Origin: Bacteroidales bacterium
GTDB taxonomy: Bacteria > Bacteroidota > Bacteroidia > Bacteroidales > UBA932
Direction: 5' to 3'
Assembly: GCA_015060455.1 (NCBI GenBank)
Contig: SUYM01000013.1
Coordinates: 17,692 to 81,691 of the forward strand
Length of the DNA: 64,000 nt
How positions within the stretch are numbered: position 1 is the stretch's first letter; each line of letters starts with the position of its first letter. Positions 52,712 to 60,963 of the stretch are shown piece by piece. The notes beneath the pieces were generated by a model, which searched no databases, was not told the DNA's origin, and saw nothing but the letters and a program-made list of their open reading frames with translations. The position numbers and the translations under genes were made by a program.

Positions 52712-53752
52712 CTATCTGTGAAATTTATACAATACCACAAGACCATCATCATCTTTTCCCCTAACGTATAAAGTATTCCCATCTGAGGAGGTCGATATTG
52801 TAGCAAGATATTTATCAAGGAAGAAAGATCCAAGCAAGTTACCAGACCAGTCAAATTGAAAAATATAAGTTCCGCTGATTTTTTCTACATTTTGGCCAGA
52901 ATATGTAACATAAAAAGAATCGCCCGCATTACATGCCCCCATATAACTATAAAACACCGCTTCGAAAAACGACACGCGCCCATCGTTATAGGAATACTTT
53001 ACATTCAATTTTTTCGGTCCTGTAATTTTAGTTAACGGAGCAAGAGAATAATCATAAATCTCAATTTGGCTCAAATCCAAACCGGCAAAAAGTACAAGTC
53101 TTTTGCTTTCATTTATAAGTATGTGTCCTTGAGAGACGTTAAACGCATTCAATTTACGAGTATCCGGGTTCCTACCATCAGAGTAAAAAAAACGAGGTTC
53201 CTTGTTGTCCACACCATCATCAGATGAACTAAAACAGTACGGATTCAGAAACAACATTTTACCACCTATTTCATGAACATCATACACATTCAATTCTTCT
53301 TTATATTTCTTGAATGGTTCTAATTCATAGGCATCTTTATATTGTATGATTTCCTTTAAATCAATAACAGTATAGTTGCCCTTGACAAAATCTCTTACAT
53401 ATAAGGAATCTGTATTTACTCTGGCATTGCAATTCAACATTTCCATCGGACCATTCCCTTTCCTTATCTTCCTTGTCAACATTGCGCCTGATTTTGTGCT
53501 GTAGAATTCCACCCAATAGTCACTCGTCGGCTTATTCAATACTATCAGCACCGTATCCTGATATACCCAAAAGTCCTTTGCATGTAGAAGTTCTCGGGAA
53601 AGTGGCAAAATTTCATAAGAGGTAAGTACCTCCGTATTTATTTCATCCAACTTGAAAGTTTTTTCTTCATGCCATTCAATTACATAATCAGTGTTGTATT
53701 GACAACCACACAACACTGACAGAGCGCACATGACTAAAAGGTTAACTCTCAT
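52712..53752 (-). CDS. 6-bladed beta-propeller lipoprotein (set C)
   Basis: Lipoprotein of 346 residues starting MRVNLLVMCALSVLCGCQ; the ATG at 53752 overlaps the NVEALA stop by ATGA, so the track start 19 codons upstream is not used. The lipid Cys is in LCGCQ. The body contains RKGNGPMEMLN, the family motif region, and repeated beta strands to the end. Its first third is duplicated as a pseudogene at 46845-47139. Confidence 0.85.
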   Translation of the reverse strand: MRVNLLVMCALSVLCGCQYNTDYVIEWHEEKTFKLDEINTEVLTSYEILPLSRELLHAKDFWVYQDTVLIVLNKPTSDYWVEFYSTKSGAMLTRKIRKGNGPMEMLNCNARVNTDSLYVRDFVKGNYTVIDLKEIIQYKDAYELEPFKKYKEELNVYDVHEIGGKMLFLNPYCFSSSDDGVDNKEPRFFYSDGRNPDTRKLNAFNVSQGHILINESKRLVLFAGLDLSQIEIYDYSLAPLTKITGPKKLNVKYSYNDGRVSFFEAVFYSYMGACNAGDSFYVTYSGQNVEKISGTYIFQFDWSGNLLGSFFLDKYLATISTSSDGNTLYVRGKDDDGLVVLYKFHR

Positions 53753-53982
53753 AAGTCTACTTGTTTTCCGGAGCATGATAACGTATTCCCCAAATAGGAC
53801 CCTTCGCACTCACCTTCTTCTCCTACACACTTGAAGATAACTTTACCTCTGACATTAGTGATCTCACAAGCTGCCAATGCCTCAACCTCTAAATTCCAAA
53901 CGCATGTGCTCTTTGAAATATTTAACACTACTGCGACTATTGCTGCAACAGCCACAAGCATAAAAAATAAAATCTTTTTCAT
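53749..53982 (-). CDS. NVEALA-family precursor peptide (set C)
   Basis: 77-residue precursor. Hydrophobic segment at about 5-21, then LEVEALAACE at about 31-40. The mature part has four Cys but no CxxC, so it is the most diverged of the four peptides. It begins 27 bases after the CxxC lipoprotein gene and overlaps the propeller gene by four bases. Confidence 0.78.
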   Translation of the reverse strand: MKKILFFMLVAVAAIVAVVLNISKSTCVWNLEVEALAACEITNVRGKVIFKCVGEEGECEGSYLGNTLSCSGKQVDL

Positions 53983-54009
53983 AGAACATTTGATGTTAAT
54001 AAAGTGTTA

Positions 54010-54396
54010 TTAAATATCTACATTTTCTTCATCCGCCTCAAAAATATGCCCCTCTATTATACTTTCAAAAGGATAATCATCCTCTACAAAAATAATCTTA
54101 ATTTTTGTTTTTCCTACATACTGGTCTAAATAATATGAAAATATTTCTTTATACATCCCCTCCAAATACATACAGCAGGGGGTATGGATATTAGATTTTT
54201 CATATGCTTGAATAAATATGATAGCCTTTGCAATACAAGCCGAACATGAGGCATCTAAATTATAGCGAATAAACCCTCCTTTGTTAATTTGTTTTGAAAA
54301 AGCCTTAATTTCATTGTTCATATCCAAAACGGCTCTATTAGAGTCATCTACACAACTAAAGAAAAGGGCACAAAGAAGAATAAGCAGTCTTTTCAT
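54010..54396 (-). CDS. Small CxxC lipoprotein, thioredoxin-like (set C)
   Basis: Lipoprotein of 128 residues with the lipobox ALFFSCVD. Residues around 50 read LDASCSACIAKAI, a CxxC at the start of a helix as in thioredoxin-like proteins, followed by two more Cys (TPCCMYLEG). The protein is short for a full thioredoxin fold. First gene of set C. The transposase remnant starts about 110 bases upstream on the other strand. Confidence 0.65.
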   Translation of the reverse strand: MKRLLILLCALFFSCVDDSNRAVLDMNNEIKAFSKQINKGGFIRYNLDASCSACIAKAIIFIQAYEKSNIHTPCCMYLEGMYKEIFSYYLDQYVGKTKIKIIFVEDDYPFESIIEGHIFEADEENVDI

Positions 54397-54506
54397 CTTA
54401 CCATTAATGTCAGTTCGACGAAATTAAGTTATTGATTATTAGGTAAATAGTAATATATTTTGTAAATTTGAAATCGCCACAAGTCAGCTTCACAAAATAC
54501 ATTGCT

Positions 54507-55130
54507 ATGATCTCAAGGGATAAAATTACTAAAATTTTCTGTATGGCCGATGACTTTTGCAAACTTTATGACCGCTTTATCAAGGCTAATGGTCTTGCAC
54601 CTAAGCGCGACAAGTCCAAACGCAAGTATCATCGCGACCCGAAGATGTCCTCTGCTGAGATCATAACCATAATGATATTGTTTCATTTAAGTGGATATAA
54701 GTGTTTCAAGCATTTCTATATCAATGAAGTACAGGAGCATATAACGGATATGTTTCCTGTAACGGTTTCCTATAACCGCTTTACTGAACTTGAAAGGACT
54801 GTTGTGATCCCGTTCATACTCTTTGTGAAGAAATGCTGTATGGGGAAATGCACTGGAATCAGTTTCGTCGACAGCACGTTGCTTAGAGTATGCAGGAACC
54901 AGCGCATTCATATGCACAAGGTCTTTAAAGGTATAGCTCAGCGAGGACAGTGTTCGATGGGATGGTTCTATGGCTTCAAACTTCATCTGATCTGCAATGA
55001 GATGGAAGAATTGTTGAGCTTTATGGTAACTCCAGGCAATGTTGATGACCGTGAACCTCTGAAGAACAAGACTTTCGTTGAACAGCTGTCTGGAAAGTTG
55101 GTCGGCGCAGGTGTGGGATTTCAGCAGTGA
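54507..55130 (+). pseudogene. IS982-type transposase, 3' truncated
   Basis: Starts MISRDKITKIFCMADDFCKLYD, typical of IS982-family transposases (a further 13 codons upstream in the track may be leader). The first catalytic Asp is seen in GISFVDSTLLR. The reading frame follows the family to EQLSGKLVG, about residue 200, and then turns into unrelated sequence and stops, so the last third with the remaining acidic residues is lost. Only a possible left end near 54415-54430 remains; no right end was found. Confidence 0.75.
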
Positions 55131-55155
55131 CAAACCTGAACTGAAATCACTGTAA

Positions 55156-56139
55156 TCACACCGCCTTCAGTTCAAAAGCATAATCATAAGGAATCCTTTC
55201 ATGAGCAGCGTGGCACTCAAGCCATGCTGCTTCTTTATGACTGATATTCGAAATCTCCACAGATGAACTATCCATGAAATGGGAACAGACCTGTTCCATT
55301 ATAGCCAATTCCTGTTGCGAAAAAAGTGCAATGTCAGGTTTTATGGTTGAAGATAATGTAATTCCCTCCTTACCCCACGATTGCTTAGGTTCCTGCACTA
55401 TTTCATCAAAGTGACTATATATCCGGCTCCAACGCTCCGGCACCGGGCCATAATCCAATGCCTTATATGACAATCCTGTTATCGACATACCATTCTGACG
55501 ATAGGACATGAAGTCAATATAAAAGAGCAATTTATTCATTTTTGTACAGAACACACCATCACATTTATCAATTATATATAATAATGCATTCTTGAGTCTG
55601 TCAAGGGATATCCTTCCGAAACCGTTTTCCTGCCCACGCCCGCAAGCAAAAAGACGGCTGAGTTCATAAGAATGTATATTCGACGGTTCTTCGGAAAGAC
55701 TCTTCAGTCGCAAAGTCAACTTTTCGTATTCCTTTTGTAAAAGGAGATGTCTGGAGTTCTCTACCATATCCAGAAAGACCTCAGCTTTCATTATGGACCG
55801 GATCATTCTTCCGTTTGACACACTCGGTACTTCTCCTCCTTCATACAGTCTCCACTGATTAGGTCCGAATCCCAAAATCAACGACATTTTAGACGCAGAC
55901 ACACCATAGAACTCACGCAGTGTCACAATTTCATCTACAAACGGTAGCCCATACTTAGCCCTATACTGATTTGTCACCTGAAGGAATGACACGGCATCCG
56001 ATTCATCTGTGGTGAACATTTCACCCGTATCTTCACATAGCCACGAGGCGTGAGTATATTCAAATTTCTCACCTCTGAAGTTCCATGTACGCTTATCGTA
56101 CACCTGCTTCATTTCCTTACCTGTAAACGGACTTTTCAT
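55156..56139 (-). CDS. Panacea/SocA-domain (DUF4065) antitoxin with HTH
   Basis: 327-residue protein from the ATG at 56139 (MKSPFTGKEMKQVYDK); the track start 47 codons upstream is inside the toxin. The N-terminal region resembles the MqsA/YgiT module with its Cys replaced, then an XRE-like helix-turn-helix (TLREFYGVSASKMSLILGFGPNQWRLYEGGEVPS, about 75-110), then a Panacea (DUF4065) domain (about 190-320) with LLFYIDFMSY, YKALDYGPVP and SHKEAAW. It overlaps the toxin stop by ATGA. As a Panacea antitoxin it would neutralise the adjacent MqsR-like toxin. Confidence 0.8.
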   Translation of the reverse strand: MKSPFTGKEMKQVYDKRTWNFRGEKFEYTHASWLCEDTGEMFTTDESDAVSFLQVTNQYRAKYGLPFVDEIVTLREFYGVSASKMSLILGFGPNQWRLYEGGEVPSVSNGRMIRSIMKAEVFLDMVENSRHLLLQKEYEKLTLRLKSLSEEPSNIHSYELSRLFACGRGQENGFGRISLDRLKNALLYIIDKCDGVFCTKMNKLLFYIDFMSYRQNGMSITGLSYKALDYGPVPERWSRIYSHFDEIVQEPKQSWGKEGITLSSTIKPDIALFSQQELAIMEQVCSHFMDSSSVEISNISHKEAAWLECHAAHERIPYDYAFELKAV

Positions 56140-56503
56140 TTTGTTACTGCCTGTTTCAAAGGATACTTCATCCGCATTTCTGCCAAATGAAAAGAAATAC
56201 AAATTGTCTGCCCTCCAAAATCGCTGATCATTATCTTTATATAGATTTCCCTCCCTTTGACATCTTTTCCGAAAACCCACATCTCACCCAATCTGTTAAG
56301 GCTATCAACGACCGGTCCCTCAACGTAGTCTTCTGCATTCAGACTTTCAATAACTACTTTTCGATACGAAGGCACTATCTCCAACTCTTCAAGAGCTTTC
56401 TGATTCTTCCCATATCATCACGATAAATTATTCCATAGATCTTCATCTTTGCATGGAACATATCAAAAAAACTCTGGACCTCGTCTTTCGTCAAAACACT
56501 CAT
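56136..56503 (-). pseudogene. MqsR-like toxin with a frameshift
   Basis: The ORF track shows only the last 82 residues (56136-56384). Reading upstream on the minus strand finds the missing start: an ATG at 56503 gives MSVLTKDEVQSFF and IYGIIYRDDMG, then the frame breaks near 56408, and the other frame continues GKNQKALEELEIVPSYRK. Adding one base in a GGG run restores a continuous protein of about 121 residues ending with SFHLAEMRMKYP. MqsR toxins are RelE-like ribonucleases. In the sequence as given the toxin would not be made whole. Confidence 0.7.
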
Positions 56504-56527
56504 ATCCTTCTTCTTGTTCCTCAAACG

Positions 56528-56558
56528 CAAAGATATGGTCATATTTGGAAAAATGCAA
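56528..56558 (-). promoter_or_regulatory. Promoter of the MqsR-like/Panacea pair
   Basis: On the minus strand TTG, 20 bases, TATCTTTG. The -7 box ends 24 bases before the ATG at 56503 and supports that start. Confidence 0.6.
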
Positions 56559-56615
56559 GTTTTTCAACCTTAAAGTTGAACGTCAACTCCTATAAGACCC
56601 AAAAGAACAAGGCAT

Positions 56616-56645
56616 GCCGATTCCCTTCGGTCGCTCGATATGACA
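56616..56645. repeat. Short dispersed-repeat copy
   Basis: GATTCCCTTCGGTCGCTCGA followed by TATGACA resembles the ATGACA-ended elements in the rnf gaps. It lies just past the stop of the 665-residue protein. Confidence 0.45.
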
Positions 56646-56650
56646 GAGTT

Positions 56651-58648
56651 TTACAGCTTTTCAGTCAATACATCGTCCAGTGATATTACCACCCTGATCG
56701 GAACCTTGTATTCACGGACTATATTCTCGTCCTTGTCCGTCTCTACCACGTTCATCTCTGACTTGGACATTATAGCATCCCCCGCAGCATCTGCTATCTC
56801 ATGACATATGACCGCTGATTCTTCTGACCTGATCAGAGCTCCCCTGTATGTATTGTCTATCAGAAAACAAGGATTTTCTGGTTCTCCAGAACGGGCTCCC
56901 AAAACCATCAACAGTTCTCCTGCAGAGTTCTGCAGGATATCATATTCACCCCTTGCATAGTCTGTGGCTTCATCAGACTGGATGTCGACAGCATCGGATA
57001 TATCATATTCGCAACTTCCACCCAATGCTGCAACAGACCTTACGAGAAGGACTTTCACATAATATTCCCTTACCACCTCGTCATCGTGAGTTTCTACAAC
57101 AAGAATATTCTGTTTATTCAGCAACTCCCTGCGAGCCACAGAATCAATATCAAGCATTAACGCAGACTCGCGCGAGATATAAAGCAGGGCTTCTTTTCCC
57201 GAGTAATCCATGACAAATCTCGGATTCTGTGGTGCAGCTTCTCTCGCTTCTATAAACAGGCATATTTCACCCTGCTCATTCATGCTCATATCGTATGTAC
57301 CTGCGCCCCGGTTTTGATTTTTGGTCCGGTCACCTGCCTCGACAGAAGTCTCCCTGGTGCAATACAGACACTCATAAAATTCTTCTCCTGTAAAAGTGAC
57401 ACGATATAACGCCTCGACATCCTCATATGACTCCTTTATGAAGGAATTGACAAACTTCGGCATATATCTGATGATGACAACATCTGAACTGAAAATTTCC
57501 TTCAGAGCCTTTTTATTGTTTTCAAACTCTATCCTATAATATCTTATATCGATACGCTTGTCATCCATCTTCTTACGGAAAGGCAATTCATACTGCTTAC
57601 CATCCTTGACATAGACAAGCATAGGTTCAAAAAGTTCTTTCTTGAAGGAGTACAGTCTTAGTTCCTCATCCATGAAGAACATATCCGCACAGCCATAATT
57701 AGATTTGTTTTTTTTCGTATGGCTTGGGGTTGCCAGCTTTATTCCCGACCATGCCTTTATATATGGTCTGCCGTAATCCTGCCCCATGTCAAAGTCATAA
57801 AAACACAGGTCCGAAGAAGACAGATACCAGGCCGTAACCTTTGACAGATGCTCAATCAATCCCTCTTTGGAAGTTATCCTGCCGGAAAGATTTTCCTTTC
57901 TGCCGATGATGACATCTATGAAGCCTTCGATGCGCCTGTCCTTGACACTCACCATCTTTTGACGGATCGGGATAGTGAGGGCAGCACTATACTCGGCAGT
58001 ACGCATGTCTGCAATACTGTCAAGATTGTCTCCCCTTGTCCCTGCATAGTATTTACAGAACAGTTCACAGACATCCTGCATCACACTCTTAAGATCGGAT
58101 TGGATCAGATATAAGGCATCCCACCGGTCTTCGCGAGGAGAGTCCATATCCGATAATGTTTTGGCACACTCCAATAGCACGGCATTATAGTCCGAAATTT
58201 TCTCACGAAGCATTGAAATAGCAATGTATATCCTGCTATCCTCATGCATATCTGAGGTTTCGTGCACATAACTCAGGGACAGTTTCAGTTCATTCAGAAA
58301 TTTCCTGCTCGGATAAGCCGTGAAATCATGATTGACAAGATACAGTTCTACCGCATACATCTTGGCAAACCGCTCGAAGATATCGGCTCGGAGAGCAGAG
58401 AGCAATTCACTCTGAACATCAAAGGAAATCCTTCTTGTGTTCCTTTCTGTCCTTTCCTGTGACCGGAGAGTCGCCACCGCATAATACAGGGAGAAAAATG
58501 ACACCATAAGGGCTATTGTGGCCACGGCAAAGGAACACCAGTCGAATGTTCCCAAAGTCGTATTACTGGCTGTTGTCGCACTTGCTTCGGCAATCCTTGT
58601 GAGGACTGTATCGTTCTGTGTATTCAGAATATTCAGAATATGTATCAT
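56651..58648 (-). CDS. Unrecognised 665-residue membrane-anchored protein with tandem repeat
   Basis: I do not recognise this family. One membrane helix lies at about residues 38-62 (FAVATIALMVSFFSLYYAVA), preceded by a short N-terminus and followed by a charged, helical region to about 240. A middle region of mixed structure runs to about 480. The last 185 residues hold two related units of about 80-90 residues, each starting YDM/YDI and containing Q-G-E / A-G-E, A-R-x-x-x-P-x-N-P, then VVET-D and V-REY. It lies five bases after the lptG-type gene and is likely co-transcribed with tgt and lptG. Confidence 0.8.
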   Translation of the reverse strand: MIHILNILNTQNDTVLTRIAEASATTASNTTLGTFDWCSFAVATIALMVSFFSLYYAVATLRSQERTERNTRRISFDVQSELLSALRADIFERFAKMYAVELYLVNHDFTAYPSRKFLNELKLSLSYVHETSDMHEDSRIYIAISMLREKISDYNAVLLECAKTLSDMDSPREDRWDALYLIQSDLKSVMQDVCELFCKYYAGTRGDNLDSIADMRTAEYSAALTIPIRQKMVSVKDRRIEGFIDVIIGRKENLSGRITSKEGLIEHLSKVTAWYLSSSDLCFYDFDMGQDYGRPYIKAWSGIKLATPSHTKKNKSNYGCADMFFMDEELRLYSFKKELFEPMLVYVKDGKQYELPFRKKMDDKRIDIRYYRIEFENNKKALKEIFSSDVVIIRYMPKFVNSFIKESYEDVEALYRVTFTGEEFYECLYCTRETSVEAGDRTKNQNRGAGTYDMSMNEQGEICLFIEAREAAPQNPRFVMDYSGKEALLYISRESALMLDIDSVARRELLNKQNILVVETHDDEVVREYYVKVLLVRSVAALGGSCEYDISDAVDIQSDEATDYARGEYDILQNSAGELLMVLGARSGEPENPCFLIDNTYRGALIRSEESAVICHEIADAAGDAIMSKSEMNVVETDKDENIVREYKVPIRVVISLDDVLTEKL

Positions 58649-58653
58649 AATTA

Positions 58654-59751
58654 CTATTTAGGAGCGATGCGGTACAGGAAGACTGCAATGATGGTAAAGA
58701 CCACATTAGGCAGCCAGAGGGCTATCGCCGGTGGCAGTGCACCCGTATGCACGAACATCTGACTGAAACGGAGGAAGAGGATGTAGGTGAAGGCGAGGGC
58801 GATGCCTATACCGATGTTCCAGCCGATGCCGCCGCGACGTTTCTTCGATGAGAGCGCCACGCCCATGATGGTCAGGATGAAGGCGGAGAACGGAAGGGCG
58901 AAACGTGTGTTCTTCTCTATGAGGGCGAACTTCACATTGCCGTCACCTCTGTTGAGCTGGGTCTCGATGAGTTCATTCAACTCACTGTAGTTCAGCGTCT
59001 CCACTGTATTTTCTGTAAGATAGAAATCCTTGACGGTGAGCGGAATGATGGTGTCTATCTGCCTTCCGCTGCGGACGCGGTCGGTCAGGTCGGCGTTATA
59101 ATCCCTTATAAAGTATTTCTTCAATGTCCAGCACCCCTTTGTGGTGTCATAGACAGCAGATTCCGCAGAAATCTTGGAAACGAGTTTGCTATCCTCTATC
59201 TTTTCGAGGGTGAAACGATATGCGGTGTTGTTCCATGAACTGAACGACTCTGCAAAGACATACTCTCCCGGTGCAATCTCATAATGCACGTTTCTTCCCA
59301 CGCCCTTGAAGCGCTGCTTGATATATTGGTTCTCGAATTCCAGACGCGTCTTATTGGCCTCAGGGATGACAAACAGGTTCAAGCCCAACGAGAACATGGC
59401 TATCAAAGTGGCGGAGAATATATACGGGACCATCATCCTGTGAAAACTCACGCCACAGGAAAGAATCGCCACAATCTCGGTGTCCGCAGCCATCTTCGAC
59501 GTGAAGAATATCACCGTTATGAACACGAACAGCGGACTGAACATATTCATGAAGTACGGCACGAAGTTAAGATAATAATCAAATACGATGGCCTTGAGCG
59601 GCGCCTCCTTGCTGACGAAGTCATCGATCTTCTCGCTGATGTCGAAGATGATGACGATGCCGATGATAAGAAGCAACGCCACAAAGAAGGTGGTTATGAA
59701 TTTCTTGACTATGTATACGTCAAGTTTTCTTGGTCTGAGATCAAACTCCAT
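58654..59751 (-). CDS. LptF/LptG-family permease
   Basis: Inner-membrane part of the LptB2FG lipopolysaccharide exporter, 365 residues. Three N-terminal helices (about 15-120), the periplasmic beta domain (about 130-260) and three C-terminal helices (about 275-362). It probably pairs with the LptF/G half of the fusion at 29804 to make the heterodimer. Four bases after tgt, as is usual in Bacteroidales. Confidence 0.92.
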   Translation of the reverse strand: MEFDLRPRKLDVYIVKKFITTFFVALLLIIGIVIIFDISEKIDDFVSKEAPLKAIVFDYYLNFVPYFMNMFSPLFVFITVIFFTSKMAADTEIVAILSCGVSFHRMMVPYIFSATLIAMFSLGLNLFVIPEANKTRLEFENQYIKQRFKGVGRNVHYEIAPGEYVFAESFSSWNNTAYRFTLEKIEDSKLVSKISAESAVYDTTKGCWTLKKYFIRDYNADLTDRVRSGRQIDTIIPLTVKDFYLTENTVETLNYSELNELIETQLNRGDGNVKFALIEKNTRFALPFSAFILTIMGVALSSKKRRGGIGWNIGIGIALAFTYILFLRFSQMFVHTGALPPAIALWLPNVVFTIIAVFLYRIAPK

Positions 59752-59755
59752 TTCC

Positions 59756-60886
59756 TTACAGTCTTGTTGTTATCCTCCTGATGGTCTCGTCCTTCCATGC
59801 CTTGAAATCACCCGCCTTGATGTGCTTGCGTGCCTCACGCACAAGGTCAAGATAGAAGGCAAGGTTGTGCTCGCTGGCAATCTGTCCGGCAAAGATCTCT
59901 CCTGCCACGAACAGATGGCGCAGGTATGCCTTGGTATATGTATGATCGACGAACGATGTTCCCTTAGGGTCGAGCGGAGAGAAATCATCCGCCCATTTCT
60001 TGTTCTTCATGTTGATGATGCCGTCCCATGTGAAGAGCATTCCGTTGCGGCCGTTTCTTGTCGGCATCACGCAGTCGAACATATCCACTCCCCTGGCGAT
60101 ACCCTCCAGAAGGTTTGCAGGCGTGCCGACACCCATCAGGTAACGCGGCTTGTCCTGCGGAAGTATAGGACATACCACCTCCAGCATCTCATACATCTTC
60201 TCGGTAGGTTCACCCACGGCAAGACCTCCGATAGCATATCCCTCGCGGTCCAGGGCTGCTGCATGTTCGACCGCCTCCCGACGAAGTTCCGGATAGACAC
60301 ACCCCTGAATTATAGGGAAAAGGGCCTGGGAGTATCCGTAAAGAGGTTCTGTCGCGTCAAAATGCTTTACGCAGCGCTCCAGCCACCTCTGAGTCAGTTT
60401 GAGTGACTTCTTCGCATACTCGTATGTCGCATCGCCTGGGCAGCACTCGTCAAGGGCCATCACGATGTCGGCCCCGATGATACGCTGGGTGTCCATATTG
60501 TTTTCAGGCGTGAATATATGCTTCGAACCGTCTATATGCGAGCGGAAAATGCACCCGTCTTCAGTGAGTTTTCTGATAGAGCTGAGGGAAAACACCTGAA
60601 ATCCGCCGCTGTCCGTAAGGATAGGCCTGTCCCATGACTCGAACTTATGGAGTCCGCCGGCAGCCTTGAGCACATTCAGACCGGGACGCAGATAGAGATG
60701 ATAGGTGTTGCCGAGGATGATCTCGGCCTTGATATCTTCCTTAAGGTCTCTATGATATATGCCCTTTACAGAGCCTACGGTGCCCACAGGCATGAATATA
60801 GGCGTCTCTATCTGTCCGTGGTCCGTGGTGATCACACCGCAGCGGGCAGAGGAATTGGGGTCATTATGCGTCTTAACGAACTTCAT
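59756..60886 (-). CDS. tgt: Queuine/preQ1 tRNA-ribosyltransferase
   Basis: Exchanges guanine for preQ1 at the wobble position of tRNAs with GUN anticodons. The 376 residues show the catalytic Asp motifs TDSGGFQVFSL (about residue 92) and FDCVMPTRNGRNG (about 262). The usual C-x-C-x2-C zinc ligands near residue 305 are absent: the segment reads PLDPKGTSFVDHTYTKAYL, while the later His in SEHNLAFY remains. This fits other Bacteroidota Tgt proteins that I know. First gene of a leftward transcript with lptG. Confidence 0.95.
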   Translation of the reverse strand: MKFVKTHNDPNSSARCGVITTDHGQIETPIFMPVGTVGSVKGIYHRDLKEDIKAEIILGNTYHLYLRPGLNVLKAAGGLHKFESWDRPILTDSGGFQVFSLSSIRKLTEDGCIFRSHIDGSKHIFTPENNMDTQRIIGADIVMALDECCPGDATYEYAKKSLKLTQRWLERCVKHFDATEPLYGYSQALFPIIQGCVYPELRREAVEHAAALDREGYAIGGLAVGEPTEKMYEMLEVVCPILPQDKPRYLMGVGTPANLLEGIARGVDMFDCVMPTRNGRNGMLFTWDGIINMKNKKWADDFSPLDPKGTSFVDHTYTKAYLRHLFVAGEIFAGQIASEHNLAFYLDLVREARKHIKAGDFKAWKDETIRRITTRL

Positions 60887-60905
60887 TCAAATTCTTTTTA
60901 ACCTG

Positions 60906-60944
60906 CGAAGATAAGAATTTTATGAATAATAAAGTGTATCTTTG
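60906..60944. promoter_or_regulatory. Divergent -7 boxes between tgt and hsdM
   Basis: Minus strand: TATCTTCG at 60906-60913, near the tgt ATG. Plus strand: TATCTTTG at 60937-60944, 19 bases before the hsdM ATG. Neither has a strong -33 element. Confidence 0.45.
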
Positions 60945-60963
60945 AGGTTTCAACCCACTAAAT

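Noticed and set aside
54397-55155. Complete IS element
   Set aside because: The transposase loses its last third and no matching right inverted repeat or target duplication was found.
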